From Branchinecta lynchi (lineage: Eukaryota > Arthropoda > Branchiopoda > Anostraca > Branchinectidae): a DNA stretch of 64,000 nucleotides. Below the pieces are notes generated by a model that was given only the letters and a program-made list of their open reading frames with translations, was not told the DNA's origin and searched no databases. Positions 11,867 to 23,900 of the stretch are shown here, piece by piece. The stretch lies in NCBI GenBank assembly GCA_023053575.1, contig JAKZAP010000016.1:7250046-7314045 (forward strand), given 5' to 3'. A program made the position numbers and the translations under genes. The number at the start of each line of letters is the position of its first letter. Positions within the stretch are counted from its first letter, which is position 1.

Positions 11867-14800
11867 GCTGTCTCCATGCAGTTTAGCAGCAACTAGACAT
11901 CTACACTGCCTTGGGCTAGCTCCAAATTGTGCTACACATCCAACATTCTACCTTCCGAACAAGGCTCAAAGGTTGTATTGCTCCTCAAAACCTGGAAATG
12001 GCAACGAGGATGACGGCATCCCACCAGAGAGTGGGGCAGAAGAAGGAACTGATGCAGCCTCCCCATATCCGTATCCTAGTCCTGTCATTAGTACATTACC
12101 AGCAGCCCTGACTGTTCCAGAAGTCTGGCCTCACGTCCCAGTTATCGCCATCAGTAGGAACCCTGTCTTTCCGAGATTTATCAAAATTATAGAAATCACC
12201 AACAAAGACTTGATGGAGCTGATAAGGAGAAAGGTGCGGCTGAATCAACCTTATGCTGGTGTTTTCCTGAAGAAAACAGAAGATGACAATGAAGTTGTGC
12301 AGAGCCCTGCTGATGTGTACCCAGTTGGAACGTTTGTTCAAATTCATGAGCTTCAGGACCTAGGGGACAAGCTGAGGATGATAGTAATGGGCCATAGAAG
12401 AATCAGGTTGGTACAGCAGTTGTTTGAGGAAGAAGAAAAGCCAAAACCTCGCCGCAAATTGAGGAAAAGAAAGACGGAGAACCCTGAATTACTTGAGCAG
12501 GCCATACAAGATGGGGTACCGAAAGAGGCAGAAGAGCAGCCGGCACAGCCGCTGAAGCAACAGCTCCTTCTCTCTGCTGAAGTAGAAAACATTACTCACG
12601 AAGACTTCAAACAAACCGAAGAAGTCAAAGCTTTGATGCAAGAGATTATCAAGACAATTCGAGACATTATTGCTCTCAATCCACTTTACAGGGAATCAAT
12701 CCAGCAAGTCCTGCACCAAGGACAGAGAGTGATAGATAACCCTGTGTATCTTTCTGACCTGGCTGCATCTTTAACTGGGGCTGAGCCAACTGAACTTCAG
12801 AAGGTTCTGGAAGAATGCAACATACCTGAGCGGCTGATGCTAGCTCTACAACTTCTAAAGAAAGAGCTGGAACTTAGCCGTCTTCAGCAGAAAATTGGCA
12901 AGGAGGTAGAAGAAAAAGTCAAGGCAGCACACAAAAAATACATGCTAATGGAACAGCTGAAAGTCATTAAAAAAGAATTGGGATTGGAAAAAGATGACAA
13001 AGATGCTATAGATGAGAAATTCAGGGAACGGCTAAAGGACAGAACCGTTCCAAAGCATGTAATGGACGTCATCGAAGAAGAGTTGAACAAACTGAGCTTC
13101 CTTGACAACCATTCTTCTGAGTTCAATGTGACTCGCAACTACTTGGACTGGCTAACTACCCTCCCTTGGGGTATAACAAGTGACGAACGATTAGACTTCG
13201 ACCGAGCGAAAGAAATCCTAGACGAGGATCATTATGGTATGGAAGACGTGAAGAAAAGGATCCTAGAATTCATCGCCGTTAGTAATCTGAAGGGCTCGAC
13301 TCAAGGGAAAATCTTGTGTTTCTACGGCCCACCTGGCACGGGCAAGACGAGCATTGCCCGCTCAATCGCACGATCGTTGAATCGGGAGTATTTCCGATTC
13401 AGTGTCGGTGGGATGTCAGACGTCGCTGAGATCAAGGGACACAGAAGGACTTATGTTGGTGCAATGCCAGGAAAGATCATTCAGTGCATGAAGAAAGTGA
13501 AGACGGAAAATCCTCTAGTCCTAATCGACGAGATTGACAAAATCGGACGGGGCTATCAGGGCGACCCCTCATCGGCGCTTCTAGAATTGCTCGACCCTGA
13601 ACAGAATAAGAACTTCTTGGACCACTACTTAGACGTGCCTGTTGACTTGTCCAAGGTGCTTTTCATCTGCACTGCCAACGTCCTCGATACCATCCCCGAG
13701 CCGCTACGCGATAGAATGGAGTTGATTGAGGTATCGGGATACGTCGCCGAGGAGAAGCTCGCTATTGCCAATCGCTACCTCATTCCGCAAGCAGAAAAAG
13801 AAACGGGTGTGACTTCAAGCGCAATTGATGTGAGCGATGATGCCCTAAACACTTTAATCAAGTCGTACTGCAGAGAATCCGGTGTCCGAAATCTGCAAAA
13901 GCAAATCGAAAAGCTATTCAGAAAGGCAGCCGTGAAGCTAACGAGGAAAGAAACAGAACACGTCGTAGTCTCAAAGGATAACCTGCAGGAGTTCGTCGGC
14001 AAGCCCATCTTTACCCATGATAGGCTCTATGAGTCGACACCCCCTGGGGTAGTTATGGGTCTTGCGTGGACGGCGATGGGAGGATCGACGTTGTACATTG
14101 AAACTTCACTAAGAAGACCGTTGAGACAAAAGCCGAAGAAGAAGGACGATGATGATGAAAAGGACTCGTTCGGATCGCTTGAAGTTACTGGTAAGCCTTT
14201 GACTTTTTTCTGCAGCATCGCTCCAGCTCTTCTCCGAGAGGACAATAGCCATCTTAACAGCCTCGACTTTCCTGTGTTCTACACGGACACTGTTTCGATT
14301 TTCTTGCGTCCCGCAGCCCCAAAGACGCATCATTTTGGAGCGGCGCAGTCTTCGCGAACCAGGGGTGAAGTGGTGTTTGGGCCAGGATGGTGATAGGGTG
14401 CCGCGTAGCTATGTGCTATAGTGGGAAGTCATTCTTCTCTCAAGTAACTTTTGTAGCGCAAGCCCTGCTATTAGCTCAACTGCAGAATTTTGCCACCACC
14501 TTCACGATCTTATGTAGTCCAACGGTTAGTCGGAGTAGTAGTGGTACCCGGGAATGTTGTCCGCTCCTACATGGTTTATTAAAGTTTAACCGAAAAGGCT
14601 GGGATAGGACAGTCTAGTTACCCATCACTTATTCACTTAAATTGACTTGAAGACCCCCTGAAAATGCGTTCCTTCGTTGTTCCGCTAATCGCGAATAACC
14701 GATTTTCAAATAGTGGAATTTACGTGTGATTTGTGGTACCTCTATGCGCTTGTATTTTTGTTTGTATGCTTAACGAGAAAGATTTTCAAACACTAAGCAA

Positions 14801-15778
14801 TCCTTCAACAATCTCACCAGTACAAACTGAAAAGCCGCGTTTGTGTTGAGATTGAAATTTCCCGCGTCATACTAGAATTTACGCTGTGGGGACGGCCGCA
14901 GATATTCTGAACGTCATAAGTAGAGGAGACAGTGAAAAATAAAAAATCCCTTTGAAGAATTCAGTTTACTCCATTAAATGACACAAAAATCAATAATTCA
15001 GTTTACTCAATTAAATGACACAAAAATAAGTTGGCTGTTCAGTTAACCTTTAAACCACTTTGCTAAGGCCAAAGAAAGAGAAAAATACCGTCGTGCAGAC
15101 CGTCTACTGCAAGTGAGGTAAAACAAAAGTTTGGTAGCGGGCCCCAAAATCACTTAGTCTGCCCGAGTGTTTAGTTCTCTTTTGTTTGATTCCATACGTG
15201 TTCTGCCGTGGACAAGCTTGGCCGGCAGTAAAATTTATTTATTTGCCTTTTTCATTGTTGACGCTTGGCCCCATCGGGAGATCGGTGTTCTATAAGTTAG
15301 TGTGGTTTTACCTTTGTTTTCTCTTCTAGGCCACTTAGGTGACGTCATGAAAGAATCCGTACAAATAGCTTACACATTCGCCAAAATGTACGTCAACGAC
15401 ATTGATCCAAAGAATGCATTCCTCAATGAAGCACACATCGCCCTGCACGTCCCAGAGGGTGCAACCCCTAAAGACGGACCCTCTGCCGGCTGTACTATTG
15501 TAACAGCCCTAGTCTCCCTCGCGAGTAAGACTCCCATTCGACAGGATCTGGCGATGACTGGAGAAATTTCCCTGACAGGCAAAGTTCTTCCGGTTGGTGG
15601 CATTAAGGAGAAGGTGATTGCAGCAAAGAGGGTGGGAGTGAAGTGTGTGATTCTTCCGAGTGAGAATAGAAAGGATTTTGATGATCTCCAGAAGTTTATA
15701 ACGGAGGGGTTGGAGGTTCATTTTGTGGAACATTATGGTGATGTCTACAAAATTGCTTTTGGTAAACAAATGAGTTAG
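11867..15778 (+). CDS. LONP1: Lon protease homolog, mitochondrial (first short exon missing)
   Basis: ATP-dependent serine protease of the mitochondrial matrix; it degrades damaged and regulatory proteins and binds mtDNA. Exons seen: 11867-14190 and 15330-15778, with a 1139-bp intron (donor GTAAGC, acceptor CTCTTCTAG). They join in phase as [13 protein letters not shown]. About 923 residues are encoded, against roughly 960 in the human protein. The start, rich in Arg/Leu/His with few acids ([11 protein letters not shown]), looks like a mitochondrial presequence. Then come the Lon N-terminal domain ([15 protein letters not shown]), a coiled-coil helix region, the AAA+ module with Walker A GPPGTGKT (13326) and Walker B VLIDEID, and the protease domain with catalytic Ser in KDGPSAG (15482-15484) and Lys in GGIKEK (15605-15607). 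All catalytic residues are present. The initiator ATG is in an upstream exon I could not place. Convergent with ThrRS. Confidence 0.95.
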
Positions 15779-15798
15779 TGCAGCATGTTGATTTTCTA

Positions 15799-15815
15799 AA
15801 TAAAAGCTAAATAAA
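15799..15815 (+). terminator. Lon polyadenylation signals
   Basis: Two AATAAA hexamers at 15799-15804 and 15810-15815, 21 to 37 bases after the Lon stop codon. They are placed as expected for 3' end formation of this gene. Confidence 0.7.
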
Positions 15816-15959
15816 TGATTGGTTAGTTTTCTATCGTCGGTTTGGTTACCTTTCGTCAGTTGAGGAGACGGGATGATTGATGCACGCACAGTCGGAAGTT
15901 CGGTGACACATAACACATGTTTGCACATCCTTGTGCTCAACATTATGAGAAATTGTCTG

Positions 15960-16563
15960 TTATCACCATTTTAAATGTTATCTTTTCGCGAAACACAACA
16001 CTTTAAAGGGTCATAAAAGACATTTTGTCTTGAAACATAACGTATAAAAGTGTCAAAACAGATATATTCTCAGAATATTTAACACAATGATGCGTACAGA
16101 TGTGTTACCTGTTATCAAACTTTGGCATTGCGGAGATGGTCGTTTCCTCTAAAGTAGTAACTGTCAGCGATGTCTGCGCCCAGTGGCCGCAAGGTAGCAT
16201 GATAACTAAGCGGGTTCTTTCTCCCATATAAAGTTCCTCTGGTTCCGCTAGGTGTCTCGCGGCTACGACTACTCTGTTTACTCTGAGCGTGATCCACCCC
16301 ACTTACCGCAGTTACTACGCATGGCGTCACGAATTTTGACTTTTTGCCGCCAAGGCTCGAATGATGTTTCTATTTTCCAGAAAAATATCGTGCTGCGTAG
16401 TTACCACGCTTACTACGCTCCCGAGCATGGTACTATTTCGGTTACTTCGGTTACATGGTTACTATTTCGAAGAGGTCCTAACGGTCAGCATAGTAACTTT
16501 GTACGAGGTTGGAACGAAAATAGTAACTAATAGATACTATTATTAGAAGGGTGGAACACGCTC
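15960..16563. repeat. Repeat block containing family F MITE copy 1 (16285-16563)
   Basis: The block from about 15960 (TGTTATCTTTTCGCGAAACA) to the MITE right end AGGGTGGAACACGCTC recurs in diverged form at 17280-17856. The MITE core 16285-16563 starts GAGCGTGATCCACCCC and contains TTACTACGCATGGCGTCACG. No protein is encoded. Confidence 0.65.
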
Positions 16564-16679
16564 TCTGCTTTAGACAGATAGATGACTGATTTATCAACAT
16601 GCAACAAAATGGACCGCCCTGATTAAAGTACCTTATCACAGATGGCGAAAAAGGCGCAACACCAGCCAGTGGTGAGATC

Positions 16680-17010
16680 CAGAGGCGTCACGACTGGGGG
16701 GGGGGGGGAGGGAACGCCCCCCCCCCCAAAGCGGTCTGACAGTCTGTAAAAAATACCGAATCGAAGCGCCGAGATTTTCCGTCAAAACAGTTGATTTTTT
16801 TTTCATGAAAACAGTCGGTTTTTCCGACAACTGGTCGATTTTTCGTCAAAATAGTCCTTTTTTCTGAAAATCAGTCGATTTTTTTCAGAAACGTCATTTT
16901 TATTGTTGAAGACAGTTGTTTCTTCTGCAGAAAAAGTCGGTAAAAATTACCAGCCAGTCGGTAAATGCCTCGTCCCCCCCCCCCAAACATTTTGGCTAGT
17001 AACGCCCCTG
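16680..17010. mobile_element. hAT-type MITE with 8-bp target duplication
   Basis: 331 bp beginning CAGAGGCGTCACGACT and ending AGTAACGCCCCTG, the CAGRGGCG-type termini of hAT elements. The flanks GTGAGATC (16672-16679) and GTGAGACC (17011-17018) differ by one base, fitting the 8-bp duplication of hAT insertion. The interior has G- and C-homopolymer runs next to both ends and a degenerate array of GTCAAAACAGTCGATTTTT-like words. Confidence 0.75.
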
Positions 17011-17571
17011 GTGAGACCACAAATAAAGGGGGGGGGGGCGGGATCATTGAATAAAAGGATACATAAGTTGAGTGAACTAACCTATGGACACCATATTATG
17101 GGCCCTTGCTATCGTCAAGGCCATTTTAAATTGTTCATAACTGTCGGTCGATGGAAGAACTGATACTCGTGAAGGAGAACCTCCGTAGTAGGGCGTGCAA
17201 GGACATCTCGAGCTGGGAACTGTGAACGTATGAGTTCGTGGTGCAGTATTGGCACTTAAAAAAATCGTTGACTGTTATGAACATACCGATATTATTTTAT
17301 GTTACGATTCTTTTAAATGTTGTGTTTTGCGAAAAATATAACACGTAAAAGGAACCTAAATATCCTCGACACCCTTCATAACATTTAACACAAAGACGCG
17401 CATCCATGTGTTACGTGTTATCCAGCCTCTGACGGCAGACATAGTCGCCGCACACTTGCACGGGAAAATGAAAAGAGGGTTCTCCTACAGGACTCTAGAT
17501 TATCACAATCAACTATGACTAAAGACTCATAGGCATATCTTACCATACTGTGCCCTGGGGAATATGACACC

Positions 17572-17856
17572 GAACGTGATCCACCATACTAACCATAGTT
17601 CCTACACATGACGTCACGAACTCTGTCATTTGGCCGTCAAGGCTGGAACGTTGTTTTCTATTTTCCCGCAGATATCATGCCAAGGGGTACTCCGACCAAT
17701 CACGTTACAGAGATGCGTAGTTACTACGCTGACTACGCTCCGGAGCATGGTAAGCAAATAGTTACTATTTCGAGAAGGTTGGAACGGTCAGCGTAGTAAC
17801 CTTTTACGAGGTTGGAAGGAAAATAGTTACTATTGTTAGAAGGGTGGAACACGCTC
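17572..17856. mobile_element. Family F MITE, copy 2
   Basis: Starts GAACGTGATCCACCATACT and ends AGAAGGGTGGAACACGCTC. Contains ACATGACGTCACGAAC near the left end, and the paired TTACTACGC / GCGTAGTAA words typical of the family. Its upstream part (17280-17571) is shared with the block around copy 1. Confidence 0.7.
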
Positions 17857-17954
17857 ACCATGATAGCGCACTGCCGACTGATTCCTTGACAGATGTATTG
17901 CAGTGCCTCATCCTTAAAACTCCAATCAATTATAAATAATTACACTTCCTGCAC

Positions 17955-20900
17955 TTAGAAAGACTCTTCGCTATCTTTGATTCTCTCAGCAGCAAGGCTT
18001 TTGAATTTTGCGATAATTTCCTCTATCGTTTTCTCACCATGGACTTTATTGTCCCTGGTGCGAATGTTCGCGGTTCCAGAGGACTTCTCCTTCTCGCCAA
18101 CCACTGGAAAATAATATTCATAATTTAGTATAGGATTTTAAATGCTTGGCAGTCAGGGGCGTCCCGAGGGGGGGGGGGGCGCCCTACGTTTTGGGCATTC
18201 TGTCATATTTTCGCCGAATACGAAAATTCGGTCAAAACGGGCATCCCCGCGAAGCCGTGATGCCTGTTTTATAAAATCTTTTGTATTCACATTTCCAAAT
18301 TAGGCGATTTAACGTGTTTATTGGTTCCCATTCTTTATCGAATTTGGTAATTGATCCAACTTTTGTGCAGTCCGAGTCGATTCCACTGCATTCGGTACTT
18401 CCCTACGTAAATTCGGTGATTTAACGTATTTATTTGGTCACATTCTTTAGCGAATTCGGTTGTTCACCAGACTTTTCTCAAGTCCGTATCTGTTCTATCG
18501 CATTCGTCAATCCATTTGATAATTCGCTGATTAATCAGATTCATTTGGTTCTAATTAGTTACCGAATTCGGTAGTTCACCTGATTTTTCTTTGGTCTGCA
18601 TCTGTTCCCAGACTTACCACATTCGGTTGTTGTAGGTGGTTCTACGAAGAGTTCTATTCCATTCCGAAATTCGGTCGTTGTACCGCTCCCAATCCGCACC
18701 TTATTTTGTAGTTAACTTTTCTGTAGTACGAATTCATTTTTGCTTCACCCCAGTTTCTGTGCTTGCTAATTTAAGAGGCATTTATTTAGCTCTTGTTCTT
18801 TACCATTTAACGGTAGCTTCAACTGGTTTCCATTCATTACTTAAAGTTTAACTGAAAAGCCAACTTATTTGTATGCGTTTGATTTGAATACACTGAATTA
18901 TTTTGACTCATATAAGGGATTTTTGTTTTTTACGTCGCGTAGTCTAGTAGTGAAGTTTGGAATCGTCGCTAGTTGCACGACAAATAACTTTACGGCGATT
19001 CTCGGGAAATTTGAATGTCTGCAAAAGCGTGTGTTTCAATGGCTAACAAAGCGAAGATTTTGAAATGTTCGATTCCCGATCGCAGAATCACATCCGAAGA
19101 TAGCCCCGTGTTCCGTGCTACCCTGAATAGGTTTCCTTTGTGGAAGGACACAGTCCACAGACAATTTGACAAGCACTCCACTAAGTTGTTTAGCAAGTTC
19201 GAGTTTTCAACTGGTCATGTTCTTCCTTCTTGGCGAATGCCAAGTTCTTCCTGGTCACTTTCACTGCCCATGTTAATTTCATCTTCCTGGCTTGAAGAAT
19301 GTAAATCCGCCATGACTTGTTATTATGGCAATTGGCTGCGGCTGTAGTTACTAAACATTTCAAACATAGAGCTACGCCCGTATAGAGGTACAACAGTTAC
19401 GGAAGAGAAATTACGTCAGCTAAAATTCAAGAATCGTGGATAACAAAGTAACGACGTAACGCGTTTTTATCGGTTCTTCTAGCATAATTAAGTAAAAATA
19501 TGATGGGTAATCAGACTGTCGTATCTTGGCCCTATTCTGTTAACCTTTAACTTATACTTCTACTAATCGCCCGTCTCCTGATGTGAAAACTAGCCTATTT
19601 TTGTTTGCTGTAAATTCAGAATAAATGTACTTAACATCTACTTTACACAGGTGGACCCTTTTTTCGCCAGGCAGCTTTATGGTTTAATAGGTAGCCTTGG
19701 GATCGCAAAAAGGCACTTTGATCATGAGTGTTTCCAAAAAATTTCGCCAGCGACACATTTAGCAGTCTTCACTGTTTAGAAGAATGGTACGTCATTTAAT
19801 TGGCGTTTGAGGCTTGGAATTTTGGGGTGATTGAACCACGTTAAAAGCTAGAATTTGCCAGAAAAAAGGCGGATTAAATAAAGTTTGCCTGTGGCGCTTT
19901 AATTTTTCCTGGGTACAGCCGTTCACGACGTTGTGGCTTGGCAGCAACTGCGTTTTTTTTTCAGCACATTTTACAGTCCTATTGGCAAAACTGGAGGTCC
20001 CCCAAAGGTAAAAGGGTAGTGACGGCTACCCCTGAAGAAAAAAAAAAAAAACAGAAGTGGAAGAGCGTGAAAACACGCCAAATTTTCTGTTTAGACTTGA
20101 TTTTATACATACTATGCAACTTTTTACACTATAACTCGCTGTGTTTTAGAAAAGAATTATAAATTCGGTCACCATCAGGTACCGATTCTGTCATTTTTTA
20201 CCAGGTCCCCCCCCCCCCCCAAATGGAGAAAGGCTCGGGACAATCCCGTTGACAGTTGTTAATAAATAAATGATGATTTAATCCGTAATATCTTTTAGGT
20301 ACATAAAAATAGCTTTGGATATGTCAATTAAAATAATGACACTTAAAGCACTATCAATCAACTCGACATGTAAATTTTACTTATCTGATAGGCTAACATT
20401 AAAATTTCTAAGTAAAATAATCAAGTTAAAAAAAAACTGCATCAACAAACAAAATACTGAGTTGTTGAGGGGTATCGTAAGGGAACAAGAGCAAGTAAAG
20501 AAACTTTTATTGGCCTCCCTAATGTTCACACTGAAAACACTGTTCCCTGGCACTTAATCCGTTATGACAATTAAAAACTTCTTCAGCCCTAGCTGAGTAG
20601 CCTTGGCCGAATGGTTAGCACGCTGAACTCGCAAGCGAAGGGTCGCTGGTTCGAGCCTGAGTGGTGCCTACCTTTGGTTTGGGGCCAGGACGCAGCTTCA
20701 AATGGGTACCTTGAAAAATTTAGGGAAAAGCACGGGAAGCGTCGGATGACTTAAAGATAGCCCGGATTTGAGGTAACTAAAGTGCGGAAAATGATACTCT
20801 ATCGGAGGCGCGGCGTCGGGATCTATCTATAACATCCTTCCAGAATCTGTTAGGCTCAAGGCCCTAGGCTTGAGTACTGGAGGGTTACTGAGTAAACGGA

Positions 20901-23900
20901 AAAAACAGTGAACTTACCTAGGATGAAGTTGTGCTGGCTTAGTTGCGCATTCCGGATTTTCTTGTTCATGGTGTCTCCGGAGTCGGTGTCCGAATAGCAC
21001 CGGAATCCGGCGGCTTTGATCTTTTCTGCAACCTGAAAAAAAGAAGAAAATGCTTTCACTGGGTTCGAAGGAGGGGATTGGTTAACAAAACAAATTCAAC
21101 GCTGCAGCTGGTCTTAAGATCTATCCCTCCCCTAATGTTCATAAATTAAATGGCATAGCTAAGAGCTGGAAGCTCATATAGCACTTGTAAGGCTTGGTAA
21201 AAGGATGAAAGTAGGAATATCACCGGAATTCCGGACACTCCCTACAGCTCTCCCCCCCTTCGGTACCCGAAATACGGTCTGATTCTGTCACTGATGCACC
21301 TAGGACTTGTGCCTGTACTTCCCACCAAGTTTCATTCTGAGCGCTCCACTCTATGCGTGTCACAAGATGTCCGGTTCTCCCCTCAGACCCCCCCCCCCCC
21401 AGTTCATCGGATCCGGTCCAGACTTCAAATGGGACATGCTGAGACCATGAGGTCTTTCAAGATATCAAGTTTCATTAAGATCCGATTACCCATTCGAAAA
21501 TTTATGCATGCTACTAATTTCCGGATTCCGCCGTCTGCCCCTCCCCCCACGGTAGTCAGATCGGGCAAGTGACTGTTTCCAAGTTAATCTGGTCGGGTCC
21601 CTGAGATGCCTGCCCAGTTTTATCGTCCTAGCCCACCTGGAAGTACATTAACTACGGATCGCCGGAATTCCGGAACCACCCCTCCAACTCCCCCCACAGT
21701 GTCCGAATCCGGTCCAGTCCTGTCAGTGATGTATCTAGAGCGTGTGCTTGTTTTTGGCACCAAGTTTCAGCCCGATCACTCCACTCTGAGAGTTTCACAT
21801 GATTTCCGGTTCTCCCCTCCGATCCCCCCCCCCCCAGATTCGTCGGATCCGGTCCGGATTTGAAATGAGACCTGAGACACGAGATCTTTCCAGATATCAA
21901 GTTTCATTAAGATACAATAACCCGTTCGAAAGTTATGCATGTCCCTATTTTTCGGATTCCGCCATCTCCCCCTCCCTAACGATAGTCAGATCGGTCAAGT
22001 GCCTATTTCCAAGTTAGTATGGTCGGGTCCCTCATACGCCTGCCAAGTTTTATCGTCCTAGCCCACCTGAAAGTTCATTAACTACGGATCCCCCCTCCAA
22101 CTCGCCCCACAGTGTCCGAATCCGGTCCAGTTCTGTCAGTGATGTATCTAGAGCTTGTGCTTGTTCTTACCACCAAGTTTCATCCGATCGCTCCACTCTG
22201 AGAGTTTCACATGATTTCCGGTTCCCCCCTCGGACTCCCCCCCCCCAGATTCATCGGATCCGGTCCGGATTTGAAATGAGACATCTGAGAGTCAGATCGG
22301 GCAAGTGACTATTTCCAAGTTAGTATGGTCGGGTCCCTAATACGCCTGCCAAGTTTCATCGTCCTAGCACATCGGAAAATACCCTAACTCGCGATCACCG
22401 GACTAACCGACCGACCGACGGAAAAGTGATCGGTATATGGCACTTGGCCGGAAGGCAAGTGCCATTAAAACCACTATCGTTTGTAGCATCTGAAGACTTA
22501 ACGCTCTTGAGGAGTATCGCGTCACTATATCATAGACAACATGGCCCAGCCAGCACATGACATTCTACATTCTTTTCTGGCCGACGAATGAAAAATTGTA
22601 TATTGCATTTGTTGTGTTTTATTTAATTCTACATACTCCGCTTTTCAAATGGCGGGTCAGAAATAAATTACTTAATCACTTGCTTACTTATATGCCTATG
22701 CCACTGCATTCGCCTAAAGACGGCAATACAGCGACGAACGAGAGAGATAATTCAAACTTTCCGAGTTCTGAAATCATTTCACGTCATCTATTGAGCTGAT
22801 AAGTAAAGTAAGAGCAAGTTTCTGGGCAGAAGAACTTTCAGTTGCCTAAAAAGCCATTGAAGGATTGACAAGACAGGGTTCGTGCGCTTGCTCTTCCACG
22901 TTTTCCCCTGACTTCCCTGACCTTTTTTGGTGATTTTCCCTTACCTTTTCCATCAGTTTTCCAACACCTTTCGATTACCTCAGGGAACAAATTAACTCAT
23001 TTACTGAAACAAGACCAAAGGTTTCGATGGGATCCCAAAAATTCAATATCTGATCCAGACAACTGGGTCTTGTCTTAGCCAGATCCAGTCTTCGCCAGAC
23101 TCCTTGAACATTTTTACAATTAAAATTCAGATACAGATTAAGGCCAAATAGCTAATCACCTGAGAAAACCAAGTTCGGATTTGGATTCAGCATGTGTGTT
23201 TACCCCTATAACTCATATCTGTTTTGACGAAAACTTCCTGCCACTTCTGCCAATTTCCCGGTTCCGGCCGAACTCCAGAACTACTTGTCCGGCGAAAAAA
23301 GGAAGCTCAAACACGAAATCAGGGTATCTTCTTTCCCCAGTAATGAACATCTAATCAACTTCAAATAGAAATTTAGCTTATAACAAATTTTCCGATTCCA
23401 GCCGGATTCCGGTCGAACTATATGTCCGGGTAAAATACGATTGTCATACAGGGACTCAGCATCTCTTCTTACCCCTAAATCGCTTATCTAATCAACTAGA
23501 AATAAAACTTTGACTTCCAACAGTTTTCCGGTTTTGGCCGGATTCCGGACGAACTACATGTCCGGGTAGAAACTTGTTTTCACATAAGTGTTCAGCATGT
23601 CTTCTTGCCCTAAATCGAACATCTAATCAACTCCAAATAAAACTTTTAATTTTGACAAACTTTCCGGTTTGGGCCGGATTCCGGTCGAAATACTTGTCCG
23701 TCGAGAAAATAGTTTCCACCATCGTCTTCAGCATGTCTTCCTACCTCTAAATCGAACATTTAATCAACTTCAAATAAAACTTTTACTTTCAACAAACTTT
23801 CCGGTTTGGGCCGGATTCCGGGCGAAATACTTGTCCGTCGAGAAAATAGTTTTCACCATCGTCTTCAGCATGTCTTCCTACCCCTAAATCGAACATCTAA

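Noticed and set aside
14191..14393. Lon reading continuing past 14190 to a stop at 14391
   Set aside because: The extra residues do not fit the Lon family, whereas the GTAAGC donor and the acceptor at 15329 restore the family sequence in phase.
19015..19347. 110-codon open frame in ThrRS intron 9
   Set aside because: No recognisable domain, overlapping antisense frame, no splice or promoter context.
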